The position numbers and the translations under genes were made by a program. Below the pieces are notes generated by a model. It did no database searches. It was not told the origin of the DNA and saw nothing but the letters and a program-made list of their open reading frames with translations. From Lachnospiraceae bacterium UBA4381 (GTDB lineage: Bacteria > Bacillota > Clostridia > Lachnospirales > Lachnospiraceae), in the NCBI GenBank assembly GCA_002391105.1, contig DGRT01000148.1:1-13533 (forward strand): DNA of 13,533 nucleotides. Direction: 5' to 3'. This document shows positions 1-5,867 of the stretch, piece by piece. Every line of letters begins with the position of its first letter. Within the stretch, counting starts at the first letter, position 1.

Positions 1-2
1 AT

Positions 3-1244
3 GAAGAAAAAAGAAAGCCTTTCCTATACAGATATTTTGTCAGAATACCCAAAGAGGGAAAATTCTCCTTCTTTGACGGAAGCTGGATGGGTGAGGTTAC
101 TTCCCAGTTTCTTCATGGTGAGATAGACAAGAAAGAATATAAGCAGCATCTTACCAGTATCAAACGCTTTGAGAGAACGCTGAATGACAATGGTTATCTT
201 GTTGTCAAGTTCTTCTTTCAGATAGATGAAAAAACACAGAAGAAGAGGCTTAAGGAGCTGGAAGGAAATGCACATACCAAGTGGAGAGTATCTGATAAGG
301 ATCTGTGGCAGAACAAGCACTATGATAAGTGTCTGGATGTATTTGATGAATATATCGAAGCAACAAACCAGTTTGTTGCACCATGGTATTTTATAGATTC
401 CTCTGCCAAGAAATGGGCTGAGCTGCAGGTTACGGAGATACTTATCGCAAGTATTGATACAGCTATAGCTAACCATGAGAACAGGCAGGCGCCACTTCTT
501 CAGAATACATTTCCTCTTAGAGATACTCCAAAGCTTGCTGATATCAGTCTGGATAAAACTATTACAGAAGAGGATTATAAGAAAGAACTTGACAGTTTGC
601 AGAAGCGACTGGGAGAGCTTCACAATGAGCTTTATCACAAGAAGATTCCTGTAATCATAGCCTATGAAGGCTGGGATGCTGCAGGAAAGGGCGGAAATAT
701 CAAGCGTGTAGCTGCGGCACTTGACCCAAGAGGATATGAGGTTCATCCTATTGCCAGTCCTGAGCCGGCAGAGAAAGCCAGACATTATCTGTGGAGGTTC
801 TGGAACAGACTTCCCAAGGATGGGCATATAGCAATATTTGACCGTACCTGGTATGGAAGAGTAATGGTTGAGAGACTGGAGGGCTTCTGTTCTGAAAATG
901 ACTGGCAGAGAGCTTATAATGAGATAAATGAATTTGAGAAAGAACTTGCTGACTGGAATGCTGTTGTTATTAAGTTCTGGGTTCAGATTGATAAGGACAC
1001 TCAGCTTGCAAGATTTACTGACAGACAGAATACTCCTGAGAAGCAGTGGAAGATCACTGACGAGGATTGGCGTAACAGGGAAAAGTGGGATCTCTACGAA
1101 GAAGCTGTAAATGAAATGCTTCAGAAGACTAACACTAAGTATGCACCTTGGTATGTTCTGGAATCCAATGATAAGAAGTACGCAAGAATAAAGGCTCTGA
1201 AGATTGTCATCAAAGCTATAGAAAAGAAGCTTGCTGAGAAGTAG
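3..1244 (+). CDS. pap: Polyphosphate:AMP phosphotransferase (two PPK2 domains), 5'-truncated by the window edge
   Basis: This protein transfers phosphate from polyphosphate to AMP, giving ADP, in the cytoplasm (PPK2 class II family). The reading frame is open from the first full codon at base 3, so the Met at 87 is internal and the true start lies upstream. 413 residues are visible; the family is usually near 480-500. Visible residues 1 to about 150 are the end of the first, degenerate PPK2 domain, where the usual FDRTWYGR motif reads FDGSWMGEV. From about residue 200 comes the second, intact domain: Walker A GWDAAGKGG (223-231), lid region ending in RFWNRLP, and Walker B/lid motif FDRTWYGRV (279-287). 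It ends in the PPK2-typical APWYVLESNDKKYARI segment. A fused degenerate-plus-active pair is the hallmark of Pap as opposed to single-domain PPK2. An inverted repeat follows the stop. Family call is very secure; AMP preference is inferred from the two-domain architecture. Confidence 0.93.
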   Translation, partial: EEKRKPFLYRYFVRIPKEGKFSFFDGSWMGEVTSQFLHGEIDKKEYKQHLTSIKRFERTLNDNGYLVVKFFFQIDEKTQKKRLKELEGNAHTKWRVSDKDLWQNKHYDKCLDVFDEYIEATNQFVAPWYFIDSSAKKWAELQVTEILIASIDTAIANHENRQAPLLQNTFPLRDTPKLADISLDKTITEEDYKKELDSLQKRLGELHNELYHKKIPVIIAYEGWDAAGKGGNIKRVAAALDPRGYEVHPIASPEPAEKARHYLWRFWNRLPKDGHIAIFDRTWYGRVMVERLEGFCSENDWQRAYNEINEFEKELADWNAVVIKFWVQIDKDTQLARFTDRQNTPEKQWKITDEDWRNREKWDLYEEAVNEMLQKTNTKYAPWYVLESNDKKYARIKALKIVIKAIEKKLAEK

Positions 1245-1269
1245 AAAACAGTATATTTTTATGTATTAT

Positions 1270-1312
1270 AAAGTCAAACTGTACTTTGTATTTTAATGTA
1301 CAGTTTGACTTT
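1270..1312 (+). terminator. Inverted repeat after pap, probable terminator
   Basis: A perfect 15-bp inverted repeat (arms 1270-1284 and 1298-1312, 13-nt loop) begins 25 bases after the pap stop. The arm begins AAAGTCAAACTG. The tail is T-rich but interrupted by GA, so rho-independent termination is likely but not ideal. Confidence 0.6.
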
Positions 1313-1331
1313 TGATATTTGACTTTTGATA
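1304..1331. repeat. 14-bp perfect tandem duplication
   Basis: The sequence TTTGACTTTTGATA occurs twice back to back (1304-1317 and 1318-1331). The first copy overlaps the right arm and tail of the pap terminator hairpin, so the duplication has copied part of the terminator tail. Confidence 0.85.
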
Positions 1332-1436
1332 ATTGAGCGGGAACTGTTTATTGTTTTAGTATGTTTAGATATAAAGAAACCGATATATCTTATGCTGCAA
1401 TACTATACAGCTTAAGCAATAATACTAGTAACATCT

Positions 1437-1466
1437 TTACTGGAGGTTAAGAATACTAGCTATAAA
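1437..1466 (+). promoter_or_regulatory. Possible promoter of the larC gene
   Basis: TTACTG (1437-1442) and TATAAA (1461-1466) are separated by 18 bp, giving a start near 1473 and a leader of about 50 nt. Both hexamers are imperfect, and the -10 lies inside a duplicated AT-rich unit, so a second -10 (1477-1482) exists. The rest of the 1332-1523 gap is AT-rich with nothing else recognisable. Confidence 0.3.
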
Positions 1467-1491
1467 TTATTGTAACTATAAATTATTGTAA
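1460..1491. repeat. 16-bp perfect tandem duplication upstream of larC
   Basis: CTATAAATTATTGTAA is present twice head to tail (1460-1475, 1476-1491). Each copy contains a TATAAA that could act as a -10 element, so the duplication may have doubled or moved the promoter of the downstream gene. Confidence 0.85.
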
Positions 1492-1523
1492 TAGATGGTT
1501 TGACATAATAGGAAGGAATATGT

Positions 1524-2465
1524 ATGGGAAAGAAGTTATATATGGAATGTAACACAGGAATCAGTGGAGACATGACAGTTGGTGCGCTGCTGGATCTGGG
1601 AGCAGATCAGGAAAAGTTGAAAAATGTATTAGACAGCCTGAAGGAAACGGTTGGTGGTTTTGATATAAAGATAAGTAAGGTTGAGAAGTCTGGTATCATG
1701 GTATGTGATTTTGATGTTATTCTTGATGCGGATAACCATGATCATGATATGGAATATCTGTATGGACATGAAAACGAAGGTCATCACGGACATCATCACG
1801 ACCACGAGCATAATCACGGACACGACCATGAGCATGAGCACGACCACGAGCATGACCAAGAGCATGAGCACGACCACGAGCATGACCATCACGACCACCA
1901 TCACGGACACAACCATGATCACGAGCATCATCATGATCACGTTCACCGTAATCTGTCAGATGTGGTTTCGATTATTAATTCTGCTGAGATGACTGACAGT
2001 GCCAGAGCACTTGCCGTAAAAGTATTTACAATAGTCGCAGAGGCTGAATCAGCGGTGCATGGAAGGTCTCTGGAGGAGGTGCATTTCCATGAAGTGGGTG
2101 CTATCGATTCCATAGTTGATATTATAGCTGCCGCAGTATGTTATGATGATATTGCTACTAAGTATGGGGTAGAAGAAACAGTAGTAAAAAAACTTGTTGA
2201 TGGAACCGGAACCATCAGGTGTCAGCATGGAGTGCTTCCGGTGCCTGTACCTGCTGTACTGAAGATTGCAGAGCAGACTAAGGTCCCTATTTCCATTTCA
2301 AATCGTGCAGGCGAATATGTTACACCGACAGGGGCTGCATTTGCTGCAGCGGTTATGACTGATAATTCTCTTCCGGACAGTTTTCAGGTTGTAAAGACCG
2401 GACTTGGAGCCGGAAAGCGTGATCACGAGGTACCTGGAATATTACGTATGATGATTATTGAATAG
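1524..2465 (+). CDS. larC: LarC N-terminal half (LarC1), nickel-pincer cofactor biosynthesis, with long His-rich tract
   Basis: LarC inserts nickel into the pyridinium bis-thiocarboxylate mononucleotide to make the nickel-pincer cofactor used by lactate racemase LarA and relatives; it acts in the cytoplasm and uses CTP. Family signatures seen are GISGDMTVGALLDLG (12-26), EVHFHEVGAIDSIVDI (about 185-200), the GTIRCQHGVLPVPVPA segment and the final TPTGAA...GLGAGKRD...ILRMM block. Between them, residues 72-141 contain 34 histidines, mostly in HE/HD/HG dipeptides, a probable nickel-binding store. The 313-residue protein stops where full-length LarC (about 400 residues) would enter its C-terminal LarC2 domain. 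No LarC2-like reading is found in the 460 bases downstream in the frames inspected, and no larA, larB or larE is in the window. Start chosen at 1524 because GGAAGGA (1511-1517) lies 6 bases upstream. Family call is strong; whether the truncated form works alone is unknown. Confidence 0.9.
   Translation: MGKKLYMECNTGISGDMTVGALLDLGADQEKLKNVLDSLKETVGGFDIKISKVEKSGIMVCDFDVILDADNHDHDMEYLYGHENEGHHGHHHDHEHNHGHDHEHEHDHEHDQEHEHDHEHDHHDHHHGHNHDHEHHHDHVHRNLSDVVSIINSAEMTDSARALAVKVFTIVAEAESAVHGRSLEEVHFHEVGAIDSIVDIIAAAVCYDDIATKYGVEETVVKKLVDGTGTIRCQHGVLPVPVPAVLKIAEQTKVPISISNRAGEYVTPTGAAFAAAVMTDNSLPDSFQVVKTGLGAGKRDHEVPGILRMMIIE
1830..1888. repeat. 30-bp tandem duplication inside the His-rich tract of larC
   Basis: Bases 1830-1858 and 1860-1888 are identical over 29 bp, a 30-bp period that equals 10 codons, so the duplication keeps frame (EHEHDHEHDQ then EHEHDHEHDH). 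The surrounding tract, about 1735-1950, is built of degenerate CAC/CAT-GAC/GAG units. Such a tract is prone to slippage and probably varies in length between strains. Confidence 0.85.
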
Positions 2466-2500
2466 TATATATTCTGGAAAGATTATCTTTTTTATTATAA

Positions 2501-2553
2501 GCATCTGGCAACTAACTGGCAAAGCATCCGGCAATTAACTGGCAAAGCATCCG
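2501..2553. repeat. 23-bp tandem repeat, 2.3 copies, after larC
   Basis: Unit 1 (2501-2523) and unit 2 (2524-2546) differ at two positions (both C/T), followed by a 7-base partial third unit (2547-2553). Each unit begins GCATC(C/T)GGCAA. It lies between the larC stop and its terminator and has no useful reading frame. Confidence 0.85.
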
Positions 2554-2570
2554 TTTGGTTTTCTTGGATA

Positions 2571-2606
2571 AGAGAGAGGGTAACGAGGAAGTTATCCTCT
2601 CTTTTT
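2571..2606 (+). terminator. Rho-independent terminator of larC
   Basis: Arms AGAGAGGGTAAC (2573-2584) and GTTATCCTCTCT (2591-2602) pair over 12 bp with one G-U. The loop is GAGGAA, and the stem runs straight into TTTTT (2602-2606). This is a textbook terminator about 105 bases after the larC stop. Confidence 0.88.
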
Positions 2607-2790
2607 GTTTGTTAATATTGTTCGGAGATTATAGTAGAGAGCTAAAAGATATGTAGGAAAGGCTTAAGTACAGGATAATGGAGTGGGAAGAGGTAGGAAA
2701 TGAAAAAAATTATGTAAACTAGAAGGAAGGGAGTTTTTGTGATAAGTTGATTCAAAAATTTTTATTTGCTTTGCTACAAATAAATAAGAT
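2607..2790. other. AT-rich intergenic stretch with no recognisable gene
   Basis: The larC-metF gap is 467 bases. After the repeats and terminator listed separately, this part holds no ORF with a ribosome binding site and no sequence resembling an S-box or T-box leader. Stops are frequent in the frames inspected. Confidence 0.6.
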
Positions 2791-2820
2791 TTGTTGCCTG
2801 AAATAGTATTTTGGTATAAA
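2791..2820 (+). promoter_or_regulatory. Predicted metF promoter
   Basis: TTGTTG (2791-2796) and TATAAA (2815-2820) are separated by 18 bp. The predicted transcript would start around 2826-2828, at the left edge of the hairpin at 2826-2864, with a leader of about 105 nt before metF. Confidence 0.5.
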
Positions 2821-2825
2821 ATATC

Positions 2826-2876
2826 ATAGGTGTCAGAAGTGTATTAGCTGCTTTTGACACCTATATCATTTTTTAT
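2826..2876 (+). promoter_or_regulatory. Hairpin plus T-tract in the metF leader, candidate attenuator or 5' stabilising stem
   Basis: Arms 2827-2839 (TAGGTGTCAGAAG) and 2851-2863 pair over 13 bp with one G-U, plus A2826-T2864. The loop is 11 nt, and the stem is followed by ATCATTTTTTAT. It looks like an intrinsic terminator placed 55-60 bases before metF. If the promoter at 2791-2820 is correct, the stem sits at the extreme 5' end of the RNA. It could instead terminate transcription arriving from upstream, or be an operator (TAGGTGTCA / TGACACCTA). No known riboswitch core is recognisable. Confidence 0.5.
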
Positions 2877-2932
2877 ATAGAATGGTTTCCATTACATAAA
2901 AAATCAGACCATGTTAAGGAGGTTTACATAAC

Positions 2933-3820
2933 ATGAAAATCATAGATATTCTTAATCAGAGAAACATGTCACTTTCCTTCGAGGTATTTCCACCCAAAAA
3001 GGAAAGTACATTTGAAAGTGTTGTTGAAGCAACGGAGGAAATAGCTGCCTGTCATCCTGCTTTTATGAGTGTTACCTATGGAGCTGGCGGAGGAACCAGT
3101 AAATATACCATGGAGATAGCAAAAAATATAAAGGATAAGTATGATGTTCCGACACTTGCACATCTTACCTGTGTTTCTTCCAGTAAAGAAACAGTGCATG
3201 AGAAGATTCGTGAGATGAAGGAGATGGGAATAGAAAATGTTATGGCTCTTCGTGGTGATCTTACTCCGGAGCTTGAGAAAACAGATCCTTCAAAGTGGGA
3301 CTATAAGCATGCTACAGAGCTTGTGGCAGAGCTGAAGCAGAGTGGTGATTTCTGCATTGGCGCCGCTTGTTATCCGGAGGTGCATCCTGACAGTATCAAT
3401 CAGAAGGACGACCTCGATTATATAAAGGAAAAGGTTGAAGCAGGGGCGGATTTTCTGACTACTCAGATGGTTTTTGATAATAATCTCTTCTTTAACTTTA
3501 TGTATAAGATAAGAGAGATAGGGGTGACTGTTCCTATCATTCCGGGAATCATGCCTATAACCAATGCGAGTCAGGTTGCAAGAGCCATAAAGCTTTCCGG
3601 TTCATTTATGCCACAGCGTTTTAAGAGTCTGGTGGATTATTTTGGAAATGATCCGGATGCCATGAAGCAGGCTGGAATAGCATATGCTACAGATCAGATT
3701 ATCGACCTTTATGCAAATGGAATAACTAATGTTCATGTTTACTCTATGAACAAGCCGGATGTGGCAAAGAGCATTATGAATAATCTGTCGGATATTCTGG
3801 GGAAGGATTTTAATAGATAG
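2933..3820 (+). CDS. metF: Methylenetetrahydrofolate reductase
   Basis: MetF reduces 5,10-methylenetetrahydrofolate to 5-methyltetrahydrofolate, using FAD in a cytoplasmic TIM barrel; the product is the methyl donor for MetH. Motifs seen in order: FEVFPPK (16-22, with Glu17 at the catalytic Glu position), SVTYGAGGG (46-54), LRGD (106-109), AACYPEVHP (144-152), TQMVFDN (177-183) and IPGIMPI (203-209). At 295 residues it is full length for the bacterial family. The start is fixed by AAGGAGG (2916-2922), 10 bases upstream. It is monocistronic on the plus strand. No terminator lies in its own 3' flank; a terminator-like hairpin appears only inside the convergent ATPase gene (4011-4048). The electron donor, NADH or ferredoxin, cannot be told from sequence. 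The pathway link to metH about 3 kb downstream is clear. Confidence 0.97.
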   Translation: MKIIDILNQRNMSLSFEVFPPKKESTFESVVEATEEIAACHPAFMSVTYGAGGGTSKYTMEIAKNIKDKYDVPTLAHLTCVSSSKETVHEKIREMKEMGIENVMALRGDLTPELEKTDPSKWDYKHATELVAELKQSGDFCIGAACYPEVHPDSINQKDDLDYIKEKVEAGADFLTTQMVFDNNLFFNFMYKIREIGVTVPIIPGIMPITNASQVARAIKLSGSFMPQRFKSLVDYFGNDPDAMKQAGIAYATDQIIDLYANGITNVHVYSMNKPDVAKSIMNNLSDILGKDFNR

Positions 3821-3930
3821 AAGATACAAAGTACGATACTGACCTTCTGGCGAGAGGAATCCCGGCAGACAATATTTTAAAGTATGGATTCGCTTTTGAG
3901 GGAGAGAAATGCCTTATACAAGCAGGATAA
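3817..3930 (+). pseudogene. Possible remnant: C-terminal tail of a lost gene (resembles the tail of AAA/PD-(D/E)XK-nuclease-like proteins)
   Basis: A stop-to-stop reading of 37 residues fills nearly the whole gap between metF and the convergent ATPase. It has no start codon and no ribosome binding site, but its composition is protein-like, with DTDLLARGIPADNI followed by KYGFAFEGEKCLIQAG and TAA at 3928-3930. From memory, this resembles the C-terminal end of the ATPase/PD-(D/E)XK nuclease family (DUF1703 type) common in Lachnospiraceae, whose members end in a YG(I/F)AF-x-x-K-x-C pattern. If so, a deletion fused the last part of that gene to the metF end. The family assignment is a recollection, not a search result. 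Confidence 0.4.
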
Positions 3931-3932
3931 TG

Positions 3933-4802
3933 TCAAACATTATCCACTATATCAACGGAAGATAACTTTGAATAAAAAGAATATATATCTGTATCATAAA
4001 CCTTACTAAGAAGGTCCCTGTTCATTATACTTTGGACAGGGCCTTTTTCTATTATATTTCCATCCTTCATCAGAATTAGCTGATCAGATAGATATGCTGC
4101 ATAAGATATGTCATGAAATACAGCGATAACAGTGTTAGGATAAGAGATGTCATTTATTGTAGTTGAAGCCTTGCTCCATTCGCGAAGTATATCTATAAGC
4201 TCACTCTGGTACTTAAAATCGAGGTGATTTGTGGGTTCATCCAGAAGTATGACAGGAGTGGACTGGGCAAATGTTCTCGCAAGAAGAACTCTCTGAAGCT
4301 GCCCGCCTGAAAGCTCGGATATTTCTGTATCACGTATATCCCAAAGGTTCATTTTCTTAAGAATGTCAGTTACTATCTCCTTGTCCTGAGGAGTAGAGTC
4401 GTAAAATATATCTCTTAAACTGTTTCCTCTATGAGCAAATCTGCCCATCAGAACAGTATCATAAATACTATAGGAAAAGTAAATTGATGAAAATTGCTGT
4501 GTTACTGATATAAGTCTGGAGAGTTCCAATCTTGAGATATCTCTTAGCTCCCGCACATCAATGTGACAAGGTGCCTGTCCCCCTGTCACATCAGTGTGAC
4601 AAGGTGCCTGTCCCCCTGTCACATGGATGGTTCCGGAGTAGGGGAGTGTGCCGGATAGCACGCGAAGAAGAGTGGACTTGCCTGCTCCGTTTGGACCAAG
4701 TATTCCATATATCCCACCTGCTTCTATCTCTATGGACAGATTATCTATTATCATTTTTGATTTGTCGTATCCGGCAGATACATTTTTCAGACTTAGTTTC
4801 AT
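3933..4802 (-). CDS. ABC importer ATP-binding protein (FepC/BtuD type) with in-frame palindromic-element insertion
   Basis: This is the ATPase of a binding-protein-dependent importer, cytoplasmic and docked on the adjacent FecCD/BtuC-type permease. Residues in order: Walker A GPNGAGKST (36-44), Q-loop TQQ (101-103), signature LSGGQLQR (164-171), Walker B VILLDEP (184-190), D-loop NHLD and H-loop His230. At 289 residues it is slightly longer than usual because residues about 62-83 hold a tandem 11-residue repeat (VTGGQAPCHTD, VTGGQAPCHID). This sits after strand SGTIHV and before VRELRDISRLELSRLISV, where relatives have only a short turn. The repeat is encoded by the palindromic DNA at 4556-4624. 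It is the third gene of the minus-strand operon, 33 bases after the permease stop. The ribosome binding site is weak (AAAAGAGA). Substrate is not determined by the ATPase; corrinoid or ferric siderophore are the family options. Confidence 0.93.
   Translation of the reverse strand: MKLSLKNVSAGYDKSKMIIDNLSIEIEAGGIYGILGPNGAGKSTLLRVLSGTLPYSGTIHVTGGQAPCHTDVTGGQAPCHIDVRELRDISRLELSRLISVTQQFSSIYFSYSIYDTVLMGRFAHRGNSLRDIFYDSTPQDKEIVTDILKKMNLWDIRDTEISELSGGQLQRVLLARTFAQSTPVILLDEPTNHLDFKYQSELIDILREWSKASTTINDISYPNTVIAVFHDISYAAYLSDQLILMKDGNIIEKGPVQSIMNRDLLSKVYDTDIYSFYSKLSSVDIVDNV
4011..4048 (+). terminator. Terminator-like hairpin on the plus strand inside the ATPase gene
   Basis: CCCTGT (4016-4021) pairs with ACAGGG (4036-4041). 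The stem extends after one mismatch through AAGG/CCTT (4011-4014, 4043-4046) and is followed by a T-tract to 4048. It is oriented to stop plus-strand transcripts arriving from metF, about 190 bases past its stop, yet lies in the coding sequence of the convergent ATPase (codons for EKGPVQS...NRDLL). Confidence 0.5.
4556..4624 (-). repeat. Tandem pair of palindromic repeat elements inserted in frame in the ATPase gene
   Basis: Two 33-bp direct copies (4556-4588, 4589-4621) differ at one base, A4560 versus G4593. Each contains an imperfect palindrome of about 31 bp (4561-4591 and 4594-4624) with ends ATGTGACA/TGTCACAT. The minus-strand core is GTGACAGGGGGACAGGCACC. On the mRNA strand each folds into an 11-bp stem including a G-U. 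The period is 11 codons, so frame is kept. The element is more GC-rich than the flanking DNA. It resembles small dispersed palindromic elements (REP/MITE-like) that I recall from clostridial genomes; mobility is inferred, not shown by this window. Confidence 0.8.
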
Positions 4803-4835
4803 GGCATTTCTCTTTTAATATAGTAATCCTTAAAA

Positions 4836-5843
4836 CTATTTTCGCTTACTAAAATATATAAAAATGAAAAATGGTGCTCCAAGCAGCGCTGTTACAGCTC
4901 CTACCGGGATTTCTCTCGGTGATAGAACAGTCCTTGCTATCAGATCGGCTATAGACATAAATGTTCCGCCATACAAAAAACTCATGGGGATAACAACCTT
5001 GTGGCGTGAGCCAAAGATTTTTCTGACGATATGCGGTGCTACCAGATCGATAAACCCGATAGTACCTGTAAATGCAACCGACACTCCGGTAAGCAGGGCG
5101 GTGAGAATGATGAGCCTTCTCTTAGAGCTACGGGTATTAACGCCCATGGTCATAGCCTGGTCATCACCGAAGGTCATTATATCCAGCTCGCGGCTGTGGA
5201 ACCATATGAGAGTCGTGATTATGATACATACAGTAAATATTATTCCGGTATGTGTCCAGTTTCTGGAGGAAAATGAACCCATCATCCAGAAGTATATCTG
5301 CTGTGAATGATCCGGAAAAAGCGAGGACAGGAGAGTGAGTACGGCACTTACGAACAGTGATATGACCATTCCTATAAGTATGATAGTATAGCTATGGATA
5401 TTTCTGTCAATACGGCTTGAAATGTATAAAACGAAGAGAACGGTTATAAGTGCAAATACGAAGCCGGCAGTTGGGAGCATCAGATTTCTTATAGCAAAGG
5501 TTCTGATAGACAGGATAATGACTATAGCCGCTCCCAGTGCTGAACCGGAAGAAACACCCATAGTGTAGGAAGAGGCAAGCGGGTTCTGCAGGAGTGACTG
5601 CATTACAGCACCACTTACAGCCAGAGCGCCACCTACCAGAAACGCTGTAAGAGCTCTGGGTACACGTATGTTCCAGAATATAGATATAGTCATGGGTTCT
5701 ATAGTATCCGGAAGTGTAATACCAAATAGCTTATTTAATGTTATGTAAACTGAATCAGGGAGTGTGATTTTCACACTCCCCAGATTTATACATAGTATAA
5801 GAATAAATATGCAGATTAAAGATGATATTACATATTTTTTCAA
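4836..5843 (-). CDS. FecCD/BtuC-type ABC transporter permease
   Basis: This is the integral membrane subunit of an importer for ferric siderophore, haem or cobalamin; it is predicted to have about 9-10 transmembrane helices and to work as a homodimer. Family hallmarks are RVPRALTAFLVGGALAVSGA (61-80) continuing to QNPLA, the coupling region TGTIGFIDLVAPHIVR (259-274, contacting the ATPase), and the closing REIPVGAVTALLGAPFFIFI segment (310-329). At 335 residues it is full length. The start is TTG (bases 5843-5841), supported by AGGAG at 5857-5853 with a 9-base spacer. The nearby ATG on this strand (starting at 5833) is out of frame and followed at once by TAA. The binding-protein gene ends 24 bases upstream and the ATPase begins 33 bases downstream, so the three are one operon. 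Family is certain; substrate is not. Confidence 0.95.
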   Translation of the reverse strand: MKKYVISSLICIFILILCINLGSVKITLPDSVYITLNKLFGITLPDTIEPMTISIFWNIRVPRALTAFLVGGALAVSGAVMQSLLQNPLASSYTMGVSSGSALGAAIVIILSIRTFAIRNLMLPTAGFVFALITVLFVLYISSRIDRNIHSYTIILIGMVISLFVSAVLTLLSSLFPDHSQQIYFWMMGSFSSRNWTHTGIIFTVCIIITTLIWFHSRELDIMTFGDDQAMTMGVNTRSSKRRLIILTALLTGVSVAFTGTIGFIDLVAPHIVRKIFGSRHKVVIPMSFLYGGTFMSIADLIARTVLSPREIPVGAVTALLGAPFFIFIYFSKRK

Positions 5844-5852
5844 AAATAAGGT

Positions 5853-5857
5853 CTCCT
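5853..5857 (-). promoter_or_regulatory. Ribosome binding site deciding the TTG start of the permease
   Basis: AGGAG on the minus strand, 9 bases before the TTG at 5843. It is the only good Shine-Dalgarno match near the N-terminus and supports the rare TTG start over later Met codons. Confidence 0.7.
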
Positions 5858-5867
5858 AACTTAGAGT

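Noticed and set aside
1..87. ATG at base 1 and Met at 87 as gene starts
   Set aside because: The frame from base 1 hits a stop soon and is not protein-like. The Met at 87 is inside the conserved FDGSWMGEV motif and the frame is open upstream, so the gene is cut by the edge.
24..827. 267-codon open frame on the minus strand
   Set aside because: Antisense to the PPK2 gene, whose plus-strand frame carries clear family motifs; the minus frame has no recognisable domain and reflects codon bias.
1629..1992. Open frames on both strands over the His-rich tract
   Set aside because: They arise from the repeated CAC/GAC/GAG codons read in other frames; the products are low-complexity Met/Val or Thr/Ile runs.
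2466..2560. LarC2 reached by frameshift near the larC stop
   Set aside because: The alternative frames I read after the stop show no LarC2-like residues and end shortly; the DNA is repeats and a terminator.
2607..2932. SAM (S-box) or T-box riboswitch before metF
   Set aside because: No S-box opening stem with the GGTGGAGGGA-type core and no T-box AGGGTGGNACCGCG motif; only a simple hairpin with a T-tract is present.
4556..4624. CRISPR-like repeats
   Set aside because: Only two directly abutting palindromic copies, without unique spacers, and inside a coding sequence.
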